DNA from: Forficula auricularia
Lineage: Eukaryota; Arthropoda; Insecta; Dermaptera; Forficulidae
NCBI GenBank assembly: GCA_024734495.1
Contig: JALMQS010000102.1
Coordinates: 8,633,736-8,697,735 of the forward strand
Direction: 5' to 3'
DNA length: 64,000 nt
In this document: positions 44,976 to 55,690 of the stretch, in pieces
Position numbering within the stretch: the stretch's first letter is position 1
Layout of the letters: every line of letters begins with the position of its first letter
Position numbers and translations under genes: made by a program
The notes under the pieces: generated by a model
The model's input: only the letters and a program-made list of their open reading frames with translations
Told to the model about the DNA's origin: nothing
Database searches by the model: none

Positions 44976-45813
44976 GTGGCATTATAAATATTAGTAATTG
45001 ATGCGAAAATGTTTTTATTTTCAAAACAAATAACAGATAGATTTTTTCTTCTTTATAGAATCAGAACTCCCGGTTGAAAAATGCAGAAAGTAAGAAAAAA
45101 ATCGAATTGTTATATGAATTTCTCTTGAACTTGTAGATAATGAGCTAAAATTTAACAGCGACGTTTGTATTAATGAAATCGGAGCTTATGAACAAAGTTT
45201 TAGCAATATTTGAGTAAAGTTTCAGCTTCTAGCTTAAGCCGTCTGTGTTAAATAACCAAAATTTACGGAGAGGGTTACTTTCTTCCCCCCATATTTAAAT
45301 TTATATATTTTTTATATCTCATTTCTAAGCAAATGTATTAATTATTAATACTAAAGAACTGGAAACCTATATGGAGAACTAAAATTAGAAACTAGGGCTC
45401 CTAAAAACATCAAAGGTGGAGTAATTAATATACCTAGTCCCAACGAAGTGACCTGCAAAGGCTATAAATAGCAGACCTACAGTATCAGGGGTCAAAGCAT
45501 TGTCAGATCAGACAGAAACAGGCTCATAAGTTCACTTTACTTTATAGAAATGGACTGCTTTGTTTGTTGTTTACAACAAGTCCAAAAGAAACCACACCTT
45601 TATCAGTACCTATTATGCGCGATTCAAGGACGCCATTTTTTTATTTCTTAAGAGACGAATTGTACCTAATTATACTATTATTTAAAATCATCATCATAGA
45701 GTAATCAGCCCTAAGATTAGTTAGTCACAAAAACAACTATCCTCCAGGGGACTACCATAAGGTTTTCATTTTTCTAGTTCAACCTCACATAATATTGTTT
45801 ATTTATACCAAGA
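44976..45813. other. No gene seen
   Basis: AT-rich DNA between the retrotransposon and the Helitron; nothing recognised. Confidence 0.4.
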
Positions 45814-46772
45814 CGAGCTGCTCCAGGCGTGCCTTCGGCACGCCCTCTACAGCTCGGCCCTCCGGACAGGTGGCCCTTGCGGGCAGCGTCTCGGCATGGG
45901 ATTATTAGATCTGTAATATATATTTGTACTATTTGCCCCCTCTTTCGCCCACACGCACTCATTTTGTCTATTGATTTTTACAGCATACATTTTATATAGT
46001 CTTAAAAACTAACATTACAAAATTTGATCTATATCGGAGAAAGTATTAATTTTTTGCCCCCACTCACATTTTGAGAGGTTGAAATTATTTTTTAGCTATT
46101 TGCAAATAAATAACTCTCAGTTTTCTAGGAGTAAATGTACAAAAAAGCTAAAAATTTCTATATTTTGACCCCCCCCCCCCTTTCGCCCCCATACAGTCAA
46201 TTTTGATAGTTGATTTTTACAGGAATAGTTTCTTAAAGTAATAAAGAATAACTCTACAAAATTTGATCAAGATAGGAGAGAGTTTTAATTTTTGCCCCCA
46301 CTCACATTTTGGATAGTTTGAGTCGAATTTCAAAAAATCATGAAATCACTTTTTATATATTTGTAATTAGAATTTTATTAAGTAAAAATCAAGTAAATAT
46401 CTTATCGTTCTTAATTGAAAATGCATAATTAGTGTAAACACATTGCAAAGATATTTTGCCCCTTTTGACCCTTTTAGGGGTCGAATTTCAAAAAATCCTG
46501 AAATTAGTTTTTAGATATTTTAATTTAGTATTTTTATAAGTAAAAAGCAAGTAGATATTTTATCGTCCTTAAGAGATATCGCATAATCAGTGAAAACACA
46601 CTTTGCCCCCTTTGACCCCCTTAGGGGTCGAATTTCGAAAAATCCTTTCTTAATGAGCCCCTATGTCATAGACGTAATATCCTCTCCAAATTTCATATTT
46701 CTATGTCCAGTGGTTATGGCTGTTTTGATGATGAGTGAGTGAGTGAGTGTATCGGGCAAAGAATTTTATATA

Positions 46773-48030
46773 CAGGGTGGTGACTTGGCCGACGCAGCAT
46801 AGCGATTACAATGTTAATTTTTGAATGTGCATTTATTTGCTCCCCTAGTTATTTTAGAGTTAAAGTGTGTATAGGTTTTTTGTAGAGAAAAAAATACTGA
46901 ATCCGAACATATTTTTGTTTTCAAATTTTGAAATTTCAAAACCGTAATAATCAACATTATAAATAATTGTATTTTTACAAAAATCACTGAGGCCATGGAA
47001 TTATTAAAACAAACAAGGCATTTTCAATTTTCTTAAATGAAAATGTAACTGGACAGCGCTTTTTGCAGTTATTGGAAGAGGATATAGTTCCGGCTGTAAC
47101 GGAAAATGCTCGAGAAAACCAAGATATTTGGTTCCAGATGGATGGTTGCCCCGCACACAACAGCCGCGATGTCCGTGAATTTTTAAATAATCATTTTGAG
47201 AATAAAATCATTGGTCCGAGGTTTACGATTAGCTAGCCTGCAAGGTACCCCGATCTTTCTCCAAACGATTTTTTCTTTGGGGACATTTAAAATCAAAGAT
47301 TTACTCTGGACAAACATTTCAAAACTTAGATCAACTCAAAAATCGTATACAAGCCGAATGTGATAAAATATCAGAATACCAATTAGCAAATGTCAGACGA
47401 GAATTTTACGAAAGGTTGGGCCATTGTTTAGTGGTAAATGGTGGTTTATTCGAACATTTGCTATGATTGTTAATTTTTGTTATAATTTTATGCATTTGTT
47501 ATGTTAAAAAATTAAATTCTGTTTACCTTACTAATTTTATTGTTTTAATTACGTTTAAAAATATTACTTATAATTTCGTTGATTATTCTTGTGAAAATTT
47601 AAAAGCTCGTTCTAAACTTCATCTACGTGAATCTACTATTTTTATTTATCAATGACGAATACAAAACTCAGCCCATTCAAATTTAACTAGTTTCTCATTA
47701 TGGTAATCAATAAATTCTAATAAGAACTGATTTTTAAAAGTTCAAATAAAACAAACGTCACTTAGAAACAACAAATGAAAATGCCTTGTTTGTTTTAATA
47801 ATTCCATGGCCTCAGTGATCTTTGTAAAAATACAATTATTTATAATGTTGATTATTACGGTTCTGAAATTTCAAAATTTGAAAACAAAAATATGTTCGAA
47901 TTCAGAATTTTTTTCTCTACAAAAAAACCTATAAGAACTTTAACTCTAAAATAATTAGGGGAGCAAATAAATGCACATTCAAAAATTAACATTGTAATCG
48001 CTATGCTGCGTCGGCCAAGTCACCACCCTG
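46773..48030 (+). mobile_element. mariner-superfamily transposon with long inverted repeats
   Basis: Starts CAGGGTGGTGACTTGGCCGA and ends with the inverse TCGGCCAAGTCACCACCCTG. The inverted repeats extend about 240 bp inward (GCGATTACAATGTTAATTTT against its inverse), unusually long for mariner. It is flanked by TATA-type sequence from the Helitron terminus, so the exact TA duplication is ambiguous. A broken transposase C-terminal half lies between. Confidence 0.85.
47029..47466 (+). pseudogene. mariner-like transposase, C-terminal half, disrupted
   Basis: Frame 1 reads FLNENVTGQRFLQLLEEDI and WFQMDGCPAHNSRDVREFLN (second catalytic Asp in QMDG), then a TAG where the family has Trp (xxPARYPDLSPNDFFF), with the third catalytic Asp in PND. 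A one-base loss then shifts frame. The shifted frame continues GHLKSKIYSGQTFQNLDQLK, NRIQAECDKI and finally VVNGGLFEHLL with TGA at the end. Spacing between the second and third Asp is 41 residues (DD41D), as in some mariner subfamilies. The N-terminal DNA-binding half and first Asp are absent. Two disabling lesions plus truncation: dead. Confidence 0.82.
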
Positions 48031-48362
48031 ATATAGATATGTTATAGAAAATTTTCATGTAGCACTAACTCAAAATAAAGTTATTGGACAATTGCCTATT
48101 TGTAGTTTTAACATAAAGGGGACGATATTATATCCTTCAAAATAAATAAATTAATTAGCTAAATAAATGAAAATACTTCAATTCTATCAAAAATTTTGTT
48201 AATGTTATTAGGTAATTTATAATTGTTTTTTCTTGATAAATTTCGGGCATGGCATGTTGAAAGAATTCTTATTCCTAGAGTTAGTGGCTGTGATGAAACT
48301 GTATTAGATGAAGGAGGAACTATCAGCCAAAGATGGAATCACTGGGTTCAATAAAACACCTT

Positions 48363-48412
48363 TAATAAAACGTTTCGGCCTGAATTTATTTGGCCATCTT
48401 CAGTTAATTAGG
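48363..48412 (-). ncRNA. Hammerhead ribozyme motif (minus strand)
   Basis: Minus strand: TTAA, CTGAAGA, hairpin TGGCC-AAATAAATTCA-GGCC, GAAA, CGTT, TTAT. Core bases are complete, stem II has four G-C pairs, and the cleavage triplet would be GUU. Stem III is the ACGU palindrome of dimeric hammerheads. Confidence 0.6.
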
Positions 48413-48629
48413 AGTTATACACAAAATGCGGTACACATACCTATGTGATCGAACCAAGCCTTGTCAAAAATAAACATTTTTAGCTTCATGTAAATTTATA
48501 ACGTGCCTGGACCCAAAAGCTTCTGAAACTTTTGGGTCCAGACACGTTATAAATTTGCATGAAGCTAAAAAATTTATTTTTGACAAGGCTTGGTCGATCA
48601 CATATGTGTACCGAATTTTGTGTACAACT

Positions 48630-48680
48630 CCTAATTAACTGAAGATGGCCAAATAAATTCAGGCCGAAACGCTTTATTAA
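48630..48680 (+). ncRNA. Hammerhead ribozyme motif (plus strand, site base changed)
   Basis: Same layout as the opposite arm: CTGAAGA, TGGCC hairpin, GGCC, GAAA. The following bases are CGCT instead of CGTT, so the U of the cleavage triplet is lost and this arm is probably inactive. Confidence 0.5.
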
Positions 48681-48728
48681 AAGTATTTTATTGAACCCAG
48701 TGATACCTACTCCTTCATCTAATACGAA

Positions 48729-49917
48729 TTCTTATTCCGACATGAACGTCGAAATGTGAATCCTAAGTTACCTGGATCCCTTTGAATTAATTGATAAGGG
48801 AGGATTTTAAGACTTCATTAATCTAATCAATAAAGCTCAACCCGAAAAAAGACTAATTATTTTTCTCAAAGATGATCTTTCATTATTTAAGAAGCTCTCT
48901 TATGAAAATGTAAAATTTATCGAAATTATACATTTAAAAACATATTATATAAATCAGTAAAAGGCATGAATAGGATGTTAGGTAATCTCATTTATAATAT
49001 CATGAAGAAAATTATATATCTCTATTATTGTTTTTTTCATCACGCACTAGACATGTTTTTTTTTTTTTTTTTTTTTTTTTTATTTTATTATTTTGATAAA
49101 ATTTTCATTCCAATTAAGCAAAAATTATTGTTGATTTTTTAATTATTTCTATAGTGGTCAAAAATAGAAAAATATTCATAAATCAAGTTGATTTCAAAAT
49201 ATGCATCAATTAACCTTTTGCACGTCAATAAATAAAAAAAAATCAACGAATCCAGAATAGTAGGGTCAAAGCCAGCAGTTTGTTTTTCGGGAAAGGGAAC
49301 AGAGAGACCTCCTTTGAATCTCCCTCATATGGGTTTAGTGCTCGCATACCGAGGGTTCTGTACCTATATTATAAATTATATTAAGAAAAATAGATAAAAA
49401 TGTCAAATTCAAAGAGGTTCTTAGATATGTTTAATTTACATGTCAGAAGGATTCACCCACTCGAGAATCTAGATCTAGCACAAGCACCAAATAGGTAGCT
49501 AATAGGTTAGTTGGCCTAGTCCTAGAGATAAAATCCTTCCGATTCCGACATGGATATGTATGTATAGATTTCGAAAATCCCACTCAAGTTAACAAAATTC
49601 TCAATAAAATTAAATTTTGAAGAATACTTCCAGTGAGAAATTTTGTATTTTTCAAAATTCAAAAACACTAATTTACAGTCTTATTATAAATTATACACTC
49701 TAATTGACGAGGATTAACATATTCTTATTTAAACTTAATTATTAAATATTTATAAGATAATGTAGATATTGTGGTCTGAAAGCAAAAGATTGCCCCCAAC
49801 CGGAATCGAACAAGGGTAGGGGGAAAATAAATATAAACAAATACTTGTTAATTTCAAGTTTATATCTTATTTAATTGAAAAGTTTTTGTTTTGCCGAGAG
49901 TAGCAGAGTTGTTGATT
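48729..49917. other. No gene; homopolymer T tract
   Basis: AT-rich. A T run of about 31 at 49051-49081 is the only striking item. A moderately GC-richer piece near 49470-49560 (CTCGAGAATCTAGATCTAGC) shows no recognised similarity. Confidence 0.4.
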
Positions 49918-50186
49918 CACAAAGAGAAACAAAGAGGTTGTCCTCTGCTTTTTATAACTGGCTCCCAGCTAAGTAAAGATCGAAAATTTTCAATATCCAT
50001 ACGGTATTGACCCCATGAAAAATAATATTTATAATTAAAAAAGACTTGATGATGAAGACCAACCAAGTATTCGAAACTATAGTCTTAAACAAATAAATAA
50101 TATATATACAGATATATAATTTCGATATATATGTGTGTATGTTTATTTGCATCAAGCAGAGGACAACCTCTTTGTTTCTCTTTGTT
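49918..50186. repeat. Foldback element with second-class hammerhead-like motif
   Basis: The ends CAAAGAGAAACAAAGAGGTT, GTCCTCTGCTT and their inverse (50153-50186) define it. The left end, together with the preceding TTTTGCCGAGAGTAGCAGAG, recurs at 61552-61616, just before the second gap. Inside at 50047-50095 the plus strand reads AAGACT, TGATGA, TGAAGACC..., TCGAAAC, TATAGTCTT, so AAGACT and AGTCTT can pair as a stem I. Confidence 0.55.
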
Positions 50187-51023
50187 ATATCTTATTTATT
50201 CTACGAGCTACAACGTTGGGAAAGACAGACAGACGACACTAATAGGATTCCAAATCACTTCTGAATGGAACCATAAAATGTGGTCCGAGAGATAAGGAGA
50301 CATATGTTTATAATAATATAAATTTTAAATTTTTCGAAATTTCTATTTAAATCAAGAAATGAATAGTCCAAGACAAACAATTTCGTTCATAAAACTTACC
50401 AATATCAAGAATGAAAAATCTGCACTTTGAATTGTAAAAACCAAATATTAACACTAAACTAGATTGACTTGTAAAGTGTGTATATTTGTACTGTGTTAAA
50501 TATAGTATGTAAATAGATAATTTCAAAAATTTTGGATTATTTTTATAAATAAAATGGGCAAAAAAAAGAAAATTTTCTCAAGACACTTAATCTGGAAAAT
50601 TTTAAAAATTAAATAAAACACGAGAATATTTAATGAATTTCGAATATGATTCTTAATTACCTGTTGAGAGATCAAAGGAGCCTGGATATGTTTGAGTTTC
50701 GTTCCACTGTTAGTAATGACAACATATAACACCAAAAAAACTTTCTATTTTAAAGGCCTCAAAAGTAAAAAAACATTTATATTATATAGCCGTGACATTA
50801 TTTTTACTATAGATATTCATTCAGAAAAAAAGGCATTCAATTTTTAATACAAATCTAGGAGGGACCTTCAGGTCTTTGTGAATTAAAATATAAAGCAGAT
50901 AACTAAGTAATATGCAAAACTTACCATTTGTACTACTATGTATTTTTTAAGTATGATTAAACTATTAACCTGTTCCATTACAAATAGAAAAATATTCACA
51001 GAAATCACATATTTATTAGTATA
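50187..51023. other. No gene; repeat-C fragment at left
   Basis: 50190-50250 (TTATTCTACGAGCTACAACG, then GACGACACTAATAGGATTC) is a terminal fragment of repeat family C. The rest is AT-rich and featureless. Confidence 0.45.
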
Positions 51024-51462
51024 ATTTTTTATACAGAGTATGGTCAAGTAATCGTGCATGGAAAAAGTGTTTTTTGGCTCGTTTTTTCGAAATATTTAAA
51101 AAACGGTTAAAACAATTTGGATTAAAAAAATTGGGCTAAACCTTGACATTTCGATCTACAAAAAAGTCCTAATAAGTGATAATCGAAAAAATTATATTTT
51201 TCTTGATAATAACTGTTTTGTCAAAATGTCTGTTAATACGTTAGTGCGTGGATTACCAAATGTTTGTGGACGCACTAGCTCAAAAACAAGTGCAAATATC
51301 AAAACCAAATTTCACATGTAGTTTTAGTGCATTCAGATTAAAAGCTGATTATATTTTGGCTGAAATCGAACCCAAAATCAAAGGGGGGGGGGGGGGTCCC
51401 CCCAAAATTAAATTTTATTTATTTTCTTAGAAAGACTGACTGGTAAGTGAAATAAGTAGGCT

Positions 51463-51893
51463 ATAATGAAAGGCAGTCCATAAATTATTTAAATTTTTTA
51501 TTCAAATTCCGACGTTTCGGAGACTTTTTCTCTCCTTCTTCAGAGTATTGAATAGTTATTGATGGGTGAGTATAACTCGGTTCCCATTTGTCTCTCCTTT
51601 CAGTGATAGCAACAATATTACAATACTTTTCAACATTATATCATAAGTGTACTTAGTTATCTGAGTACACTTATGATATAATAATAATAATACTTAGTTA
51701 TCTGAGTACACTTATGATATAATGTTGAAAAGTATTGTAATATTGTTGCTATCATTGAAAGTAGAGACAAATGGGAACCGAGTTATACTCACCCATCAAT
51801 AACTATTCAACACTCTGAAGAAGGAGAAAAAAAGTCTCCGAAACGACGGAATTTGAATAAAAATTTTTAATAATTTATTGACTGCCTTTCATG
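51463..51893. repeat. Palindrome with two opposed hammerhead motifs
   Basis: Arms from ATGAAAGGCAGTCCATAAATT to its inverse near 51890 contain ACTCGGTTCCCATTTGTCTC and its complement. The centre is a short tandem AAGTGTACTTAGTTATCTG. Hammerheads: minus strand at 51505-51552 (CTGAAGA, GGAGA..TCTCC, GAAA, CGTC, GGAATT) and plus strand at 51806-51855 (same but CGAC, so the U is lost). Confidence 0.82.
51505..51552 (-). ncRNA. Hammerhead ribozyme motif (minus strand)
   Basis: CTGAAGA, stem II GGAGA-GAAAAAG-TCTCC, GAAA, CGTC. Core, stem II and GUC triplet are complete. Stem I (TACT with GGAA) is weak, so activity is uncertain. Confidence 0.5.
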
Positions 51894-52451
51894 GTAAAAT
51901 TAAAATTTTAAGATTTTCAAACTAAAAAAAAAAAAAAAAAAAAGATAAAATTAAAATATACCATAAAATAAAGCTATAAAAAAAGAGAATTATTATTTTT
52001 TTCAAATTGGGGGTTCAAAAAATTAGAACTAGAAATATACTATAAGTCTTAGAATCTTTAAGGGAAGACGAAATTTTGCACATGAACCCTATAGGACCTT
52101 ATGAAAATTACTCACTATGTGAAAGTGAAGGTGGGGGGTGGTCAAAAATATTTTCAAACAAAAATCGAAGAAAGATGCTATTTCTAATAAAATTGTCTCG
52201 TAATTAAAAGGAGATATTATTAATTGCTAATGTGCCCAAAATTAAGAGGGGTTGGGGTTCATTCGTAAATAATTATAAATTATTTTAATTCAATATTAAA
52301 TATAAGAGAGTTGCCTGGTAAAGTCATGTGGATGGCCACATCAGTTTATTCACGTATTCTATTGCTTATCTGCCAAATTTATTTAATTGAAATGATATAA
52401 GTGATATTAAAAAAAAAGTAGTTAAATATCAAAAAATAAATAATTGAACAT

Positions 52452-52800
52452 TCAATATAATAGATTAAAAATTCAGTATATTGGACAAAGTTTTTTTATT
52501 GAAGTTCTTCTTCAATTTTTGTACAACGTTTCGTCTCTCTCGAGACTTTTTCAACTACTTCAAGTTCTAGCCAATTGAGGTGAGTCTTATGTAATAGTAA
52601 TGTTGTTTTTGTGATATTTGTGATTTTGGTTGTACCTGAATATTTAGTTGATTTGTGAAGACTCTCACCTAATTGATTTTTGTTCCTGTTTGCAGTACTT
52701 GAAAAAGTCTCGAGAGAGACGAAACGTTGTACAAAAATTGAAGAAGAACCTCAATAAAAAAACTTTGTCCAAAAAACTGAATTTTTAATCTACTAATTAT
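52452..52800. repeat. Palindrome with variant hammerhead-like motif
   Basis: Arms AATTTTTGTACAACGTTTCG.. and inverse, with outer ends AGATTAAAAATTCAGT / ACTGAATTTTTAATCT. The right arm (52697-52735, plus) reads ACTTGAAAAA, GTCTC-GAGA-GAGAC, GAAA, CGTT. The left arm has an extra copy of the CTTGAAG element before the hairpin. Stem II is perfect, but the CTGANGA core is CTTGAAAA, as at 34.48 kb. Confidence 0.7.
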
Positions 52801-52834
52801 AATGGACATTAATCAACATAAATTATTCAATATA

Positions 52835-52926
52835 ATTTGAAAAGAGAAAGAATTCAATCAATCTTTTTCGGACAAAATCTTAGAATTTGTCCGAAAAAGA
52901 TTGATTGAATTCTTTCTCTTTTCAAA
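52835..52926. repeat. Small perfect palindrome
   Basis: GAAAGAATTCAATCAATCTT, TTTCGGACAAA and its inverse around a TCTTAG loop; arms of about 40 bp. Confidence 0.8.
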
Positions 52927-53285
52927 TACATCTTGGTTAATCTGAACTCGAGCTGATTTTTTGAAAAAACTACAAACTATTTTCAAAAAAAGATGCTCAA
53001 AACTTTAATTATACATTTAAATAAGAAGACTTGTATGAAAAACTTTTTTTCATTTTAAGCTAAATTTTTTAATTTCCGTTCTAGAAGAATGGAGTAAAAA
53101 ATTTTTGTGCTTATATCATATATTGCATATATCGCAATTTAATAATATTTCTACTAAAATCTGAGAATTGATTGAATTCTTTCTCTTTTAAAATACATCT
53201 TGGTTAATCTGAACCCGAGCTGGTTTTTTGAAAAAACTACCAACTATTTTCAAAAAAAGATGCTCAAAACTTTAATTATACATTC
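52902..53285. repeat. Direct repeat pair of about 110 bp
   Basis: 52902-53018 (TTGATTGAATTCTTTCTCTT to TTAATTATACAT) recurs at 53169-53285 with about five differences, separated by about 150 bp of AT-rich DNA. It contains CATCTTGGTTAATCTGAAC and AAAAGATGCTCAAAACT. The left unit is partly the right arm of the 52835-52926 palindrome, so the palindrome arose from or inserted at one unit. Confidence 0.75.
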
Positions 53286-53412
53286 AATATATTAGTTATT
53301 TTTATTATGTATATGATGAAAAAAACGATTTCGATTTGAATTTATTTCTGTAAATGTTTCGAGTAAAAATGTTAATTATTATAAATGTTTACCCATTATA
53401 AATTTGTTTTGT

Positions 53413-53600
53413 GGGGGTCAGATAGGCTAGGCGGTAGCATGACAGCGAGCTAACCAGGGGACCCGGGTTCGAATCCGACTCGAGGCATCCAGCTAAAATC
53501 TGACCCCGGGGGTAGAGACAAATTTTAAAAAAATATAACTAGTATCGTATCAGTTTTTGTGACCAGAAAGGCCGAAAAGTCAAAAAAAAAAAAAAAAAAA
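53413..53600 (+). mobile_element. tRNA-derived SINE, copy 2
   Basis: GGGGGTCAGATAGGCTAGGC at the head, B box GGTTCGAATCC at 53466-53476, body ending GGCCGAAAAGTC and a 3' A run. Perfect 10-bp target duplication TTTGTTTTGT (53403-53412 and 53601-53610). Highly similar to 25047-25236 in opposite orientation, including the CTAAAATCTGACCCC motif. Confidence 0.9.
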
Positions 53601-54208
53601 TTTGTTTTGTATTGTTAAGATATTGTATATATTCTATAAGCTAGTTGGAAAAAAATTAAATAAAAAATTTCAAATGAAGTTTTTGTCTCTAAACTTTGGT
53701 TCCCTAATGGAAATTTTTGTATACTCATCACCATGAGTGGGAGGGAATGTTATTTGTTTTTGGAAGAAAAAAATTGATTTTAATATAAATACTAGATATT
53801 AATTAATTTAAATTAAAAGTTAATGTTCATTTCAAACAAGTTGATATTAAAAGACAAACAAATCTCAATTTGTTTATCGGAGTTGTTGCGACACAAGTGG
53901 CAGGGAAAATATTCAGATGGCGCACTTCGATGCAAAGAGATCGATGTTATCTTGAGTGGATTAATACTGAAGAATAATAGATTAATCAAGAATCGAAGGG
54001 CTCCGGAATAAAAACAAAAATAAATAAATAAACAAATAAAAATAAAATTTTTAAAATTATATTTTTTAATAAATTAATTTTTTTTAATTTTTGTTAATTT
54101 TTTTTTTTTTAAACCCGCTCCCCCCCCCCCCCCCCCCGCAATCGTATTACCATATATAATTTTATTTTTATTACATCCAATATATGTATATTAAACAATA
54201 TCTAATTA

Positions 54209-55149
54209 GGGGAGAGATGGAATGAAAGGGACATTTTTGTTGTGGAGGCTCTAGCAAATAAATAATATAACATTTTAAAGAGGTAAAAATAGAATTAAAA
54301 AGTTCAATTTATTGGCTATCAAAATAAAATACCATAAAATACATTCAATTGTTCTTAGTACTATATTTTCGCATTATAAAAAAAAGTGTATTTTGTCCCT
54401 TTCAAAAATGGGTTGTATTGAAAGGGACACGATCATTTATGAAAGAGACAGCGCGTTAATATAAGGAAATCACCGTAAACTTTGCTACACACATACTAAA
54501 TATTAGGAAGCACGTATATAATTAACTATCTTTAGATTAAAATCACATCTTTGAATGTAATTAATAGCACATTGGTCTTAAATTTCTCATCTTAAAAGAT
54601 AATTAAGATGGAAATAAACATTTACCTTCATATAATTAAAAAAACAAAACAATTATAGTTCTTTTATTGTTTTAAAATAATTGTTTTTTTTATATAGTAA
54701 AAAGTAACAATAAGAATGTTTTATGAAATACTAATCATGAAATGCACGTCCTTTTCATAACCGTTTGTTGTGTCCCTTTCATAACTATCATACACAATTA
54801 AAAACATGACCACAAAATTTACAATTCTAAATAAAAGTTTACTGATCTTTTTTTTGGTATCTGCATGTATATCTCCAATTATAAACAACGCTAAACTGTT
54901 CAATTAACAGTTTACAGTACTTGAAAAAACGTTTCTAAAGAACAGTCAAAAAAATAATTTAGTACACGATTACAAACACATGTACCTCACCGTCATCCTT
55001 GAAATTATAGGAGTGTGAAGTAAGATGTCAATGTATGTACTTTGGGGTTGCCACAGAACAAAAATAATGTTGTTCCGATAGGACCTTTATTTAGCGAGTT
55101 ATTTGAATTGTCCCTTTCAATACGTGTCCCTTTCATGCCATCTCTCCTC
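54209..55149. mobile_element. TA-flanked transposon with repeated GAAAGGGACA motifs
   Basis: Ends GGGGAGAGATGGAATGAAAG and inverse CATGCCATCTCTCCTC next to TA on both sides. The decamer GAAAGGGACA and variants recur near both ends and internally (54228, 54421, 54442 variant; inverse at 54773, 55111, 55125). Sub-terminal binding sites of this kind suit a transposase-bound element. A minus-strand frame (54721-54903) shows no domain. A Tc1/mariner or Sola-like assignment would be a guess. Confidence 0.6.
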
Positions 55150-55690
55150 TATATTTTTTTTAAACTGATTTTTTTTTCAAAAAAATTTTGTTCCCCCATT
55201 TAAGAAAAGCGTATTGTCTTGAAAATGTTTTAACATTTTCCTACAATTTAATATTATATATACTCGCCCCGAAAAACTAATTTATATAGGAATTTAATAA
55301 ATTTTCTTGCGAGTGAAATGTGGGAGAAATTCTAGCCATGTCTCTGATAAATCACAGGGGTGAAAAATCACAATAAATGTATTTATTTAAAAAATATTAG
55401 CACATTTAATTTAAATTAATTAATATCTAGTATTTAAATTAAAATCAATTTTCTTCCAAAAACAAATAACATTCCCTCCCACTCATGGTGATGAGTGTCC
55501 TAAAAAATTTCCATTGTAGGGGCAAAGCTTAAAGACAAAAACTCCATTTGAAATTTTTCATTTAATTTTTTTTTCAACTAGCTTAAAGAATACATACAGT
55601 ATCGCAACAATACAAAACAAATTTATAATGGGTAAACATTTATAATAATTAACATTTTTACTCGAAACATTTACAGAAATTCATTTGGCT

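Larger units (their letters stand above)
45814..48037 (-). mobile_element. Non-autonomous Helitron-like element split by a mariner insertion
   Basis: On the minus strand the 5' end is TCTATAT, then after the mariner TATATAAAATTCTTTGCCC, GATACACTCACTCACTC. The 3' region has the hairpin GGGCGTGCCGAAGGCACGCC followed by TGGAGCAGCTCGT. The 3' end here is CTCG rather than the usual CTRR, so one base has changed or my boundary is slightly off. Internal sequence consists of diverged tandem units, each with GCCCCC.. and GGGGTCGAATTTC..AAAAATC (46.06-46.63 kb). No Rep/helicase coding. Confidence 0.6.
48298..48728. repeat. Near-perfect palindrome with two opposed hammerhead motifs
   Basis: Arms of about 200 bp (outer TATTAGATGAAGGAGGAAC / CTCCTTCATCTAATAC, inner CTTGTCAAAAATAAA..GCTTCATG.., centre GGACCCAAAAGCTTCTGAAAC, TTTTGGGTCC). 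Each arm carries a hammerhead pointing outward: minus strand at 48363-48412 and plus strand at 48630-48680. This head-to-head or tail-to-tail pairing is the clearest case in the window. Confidence 0.85.
51024..52366 (-). repeat. Interspersed repeat family D, copy 3 (inverted, split)
   Basis: Two pieces in minus orientation: 51024-51415 (starting TACAGAGTATGGTCAAGTAA) and about 52040-52366 (ending CCTGGTAAAGTCATGTGGAT, GGCCACATCAG). Between them sits a hammerhead palindrome (51463-51893). The outer ends match those of copies 1 and 2, so the palindrome inserted into an older family D copy. A G run lies at 51381-51395. Confidence 0.6.
53310..55690. repeat. Large foldback element carrying a SINE and a TA-flanked transposon
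   Basis: Left arm 53310-53820 and right arm 55395-55690 are inverted copies (for example CATGAGTGGGAGGGAATGTT against AACATTCCCTCCCACTCATG, and AATGTTTACCCATTATAAAT against its inverse). The left arm is longer by a SINE; the right arm shows the uninterrupted AAAACAAATTTATAATGG. The loop holds an unremarkable frame (53823-54011), a C run (54120-54137) and a second transposon. Confidence 0.8.
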
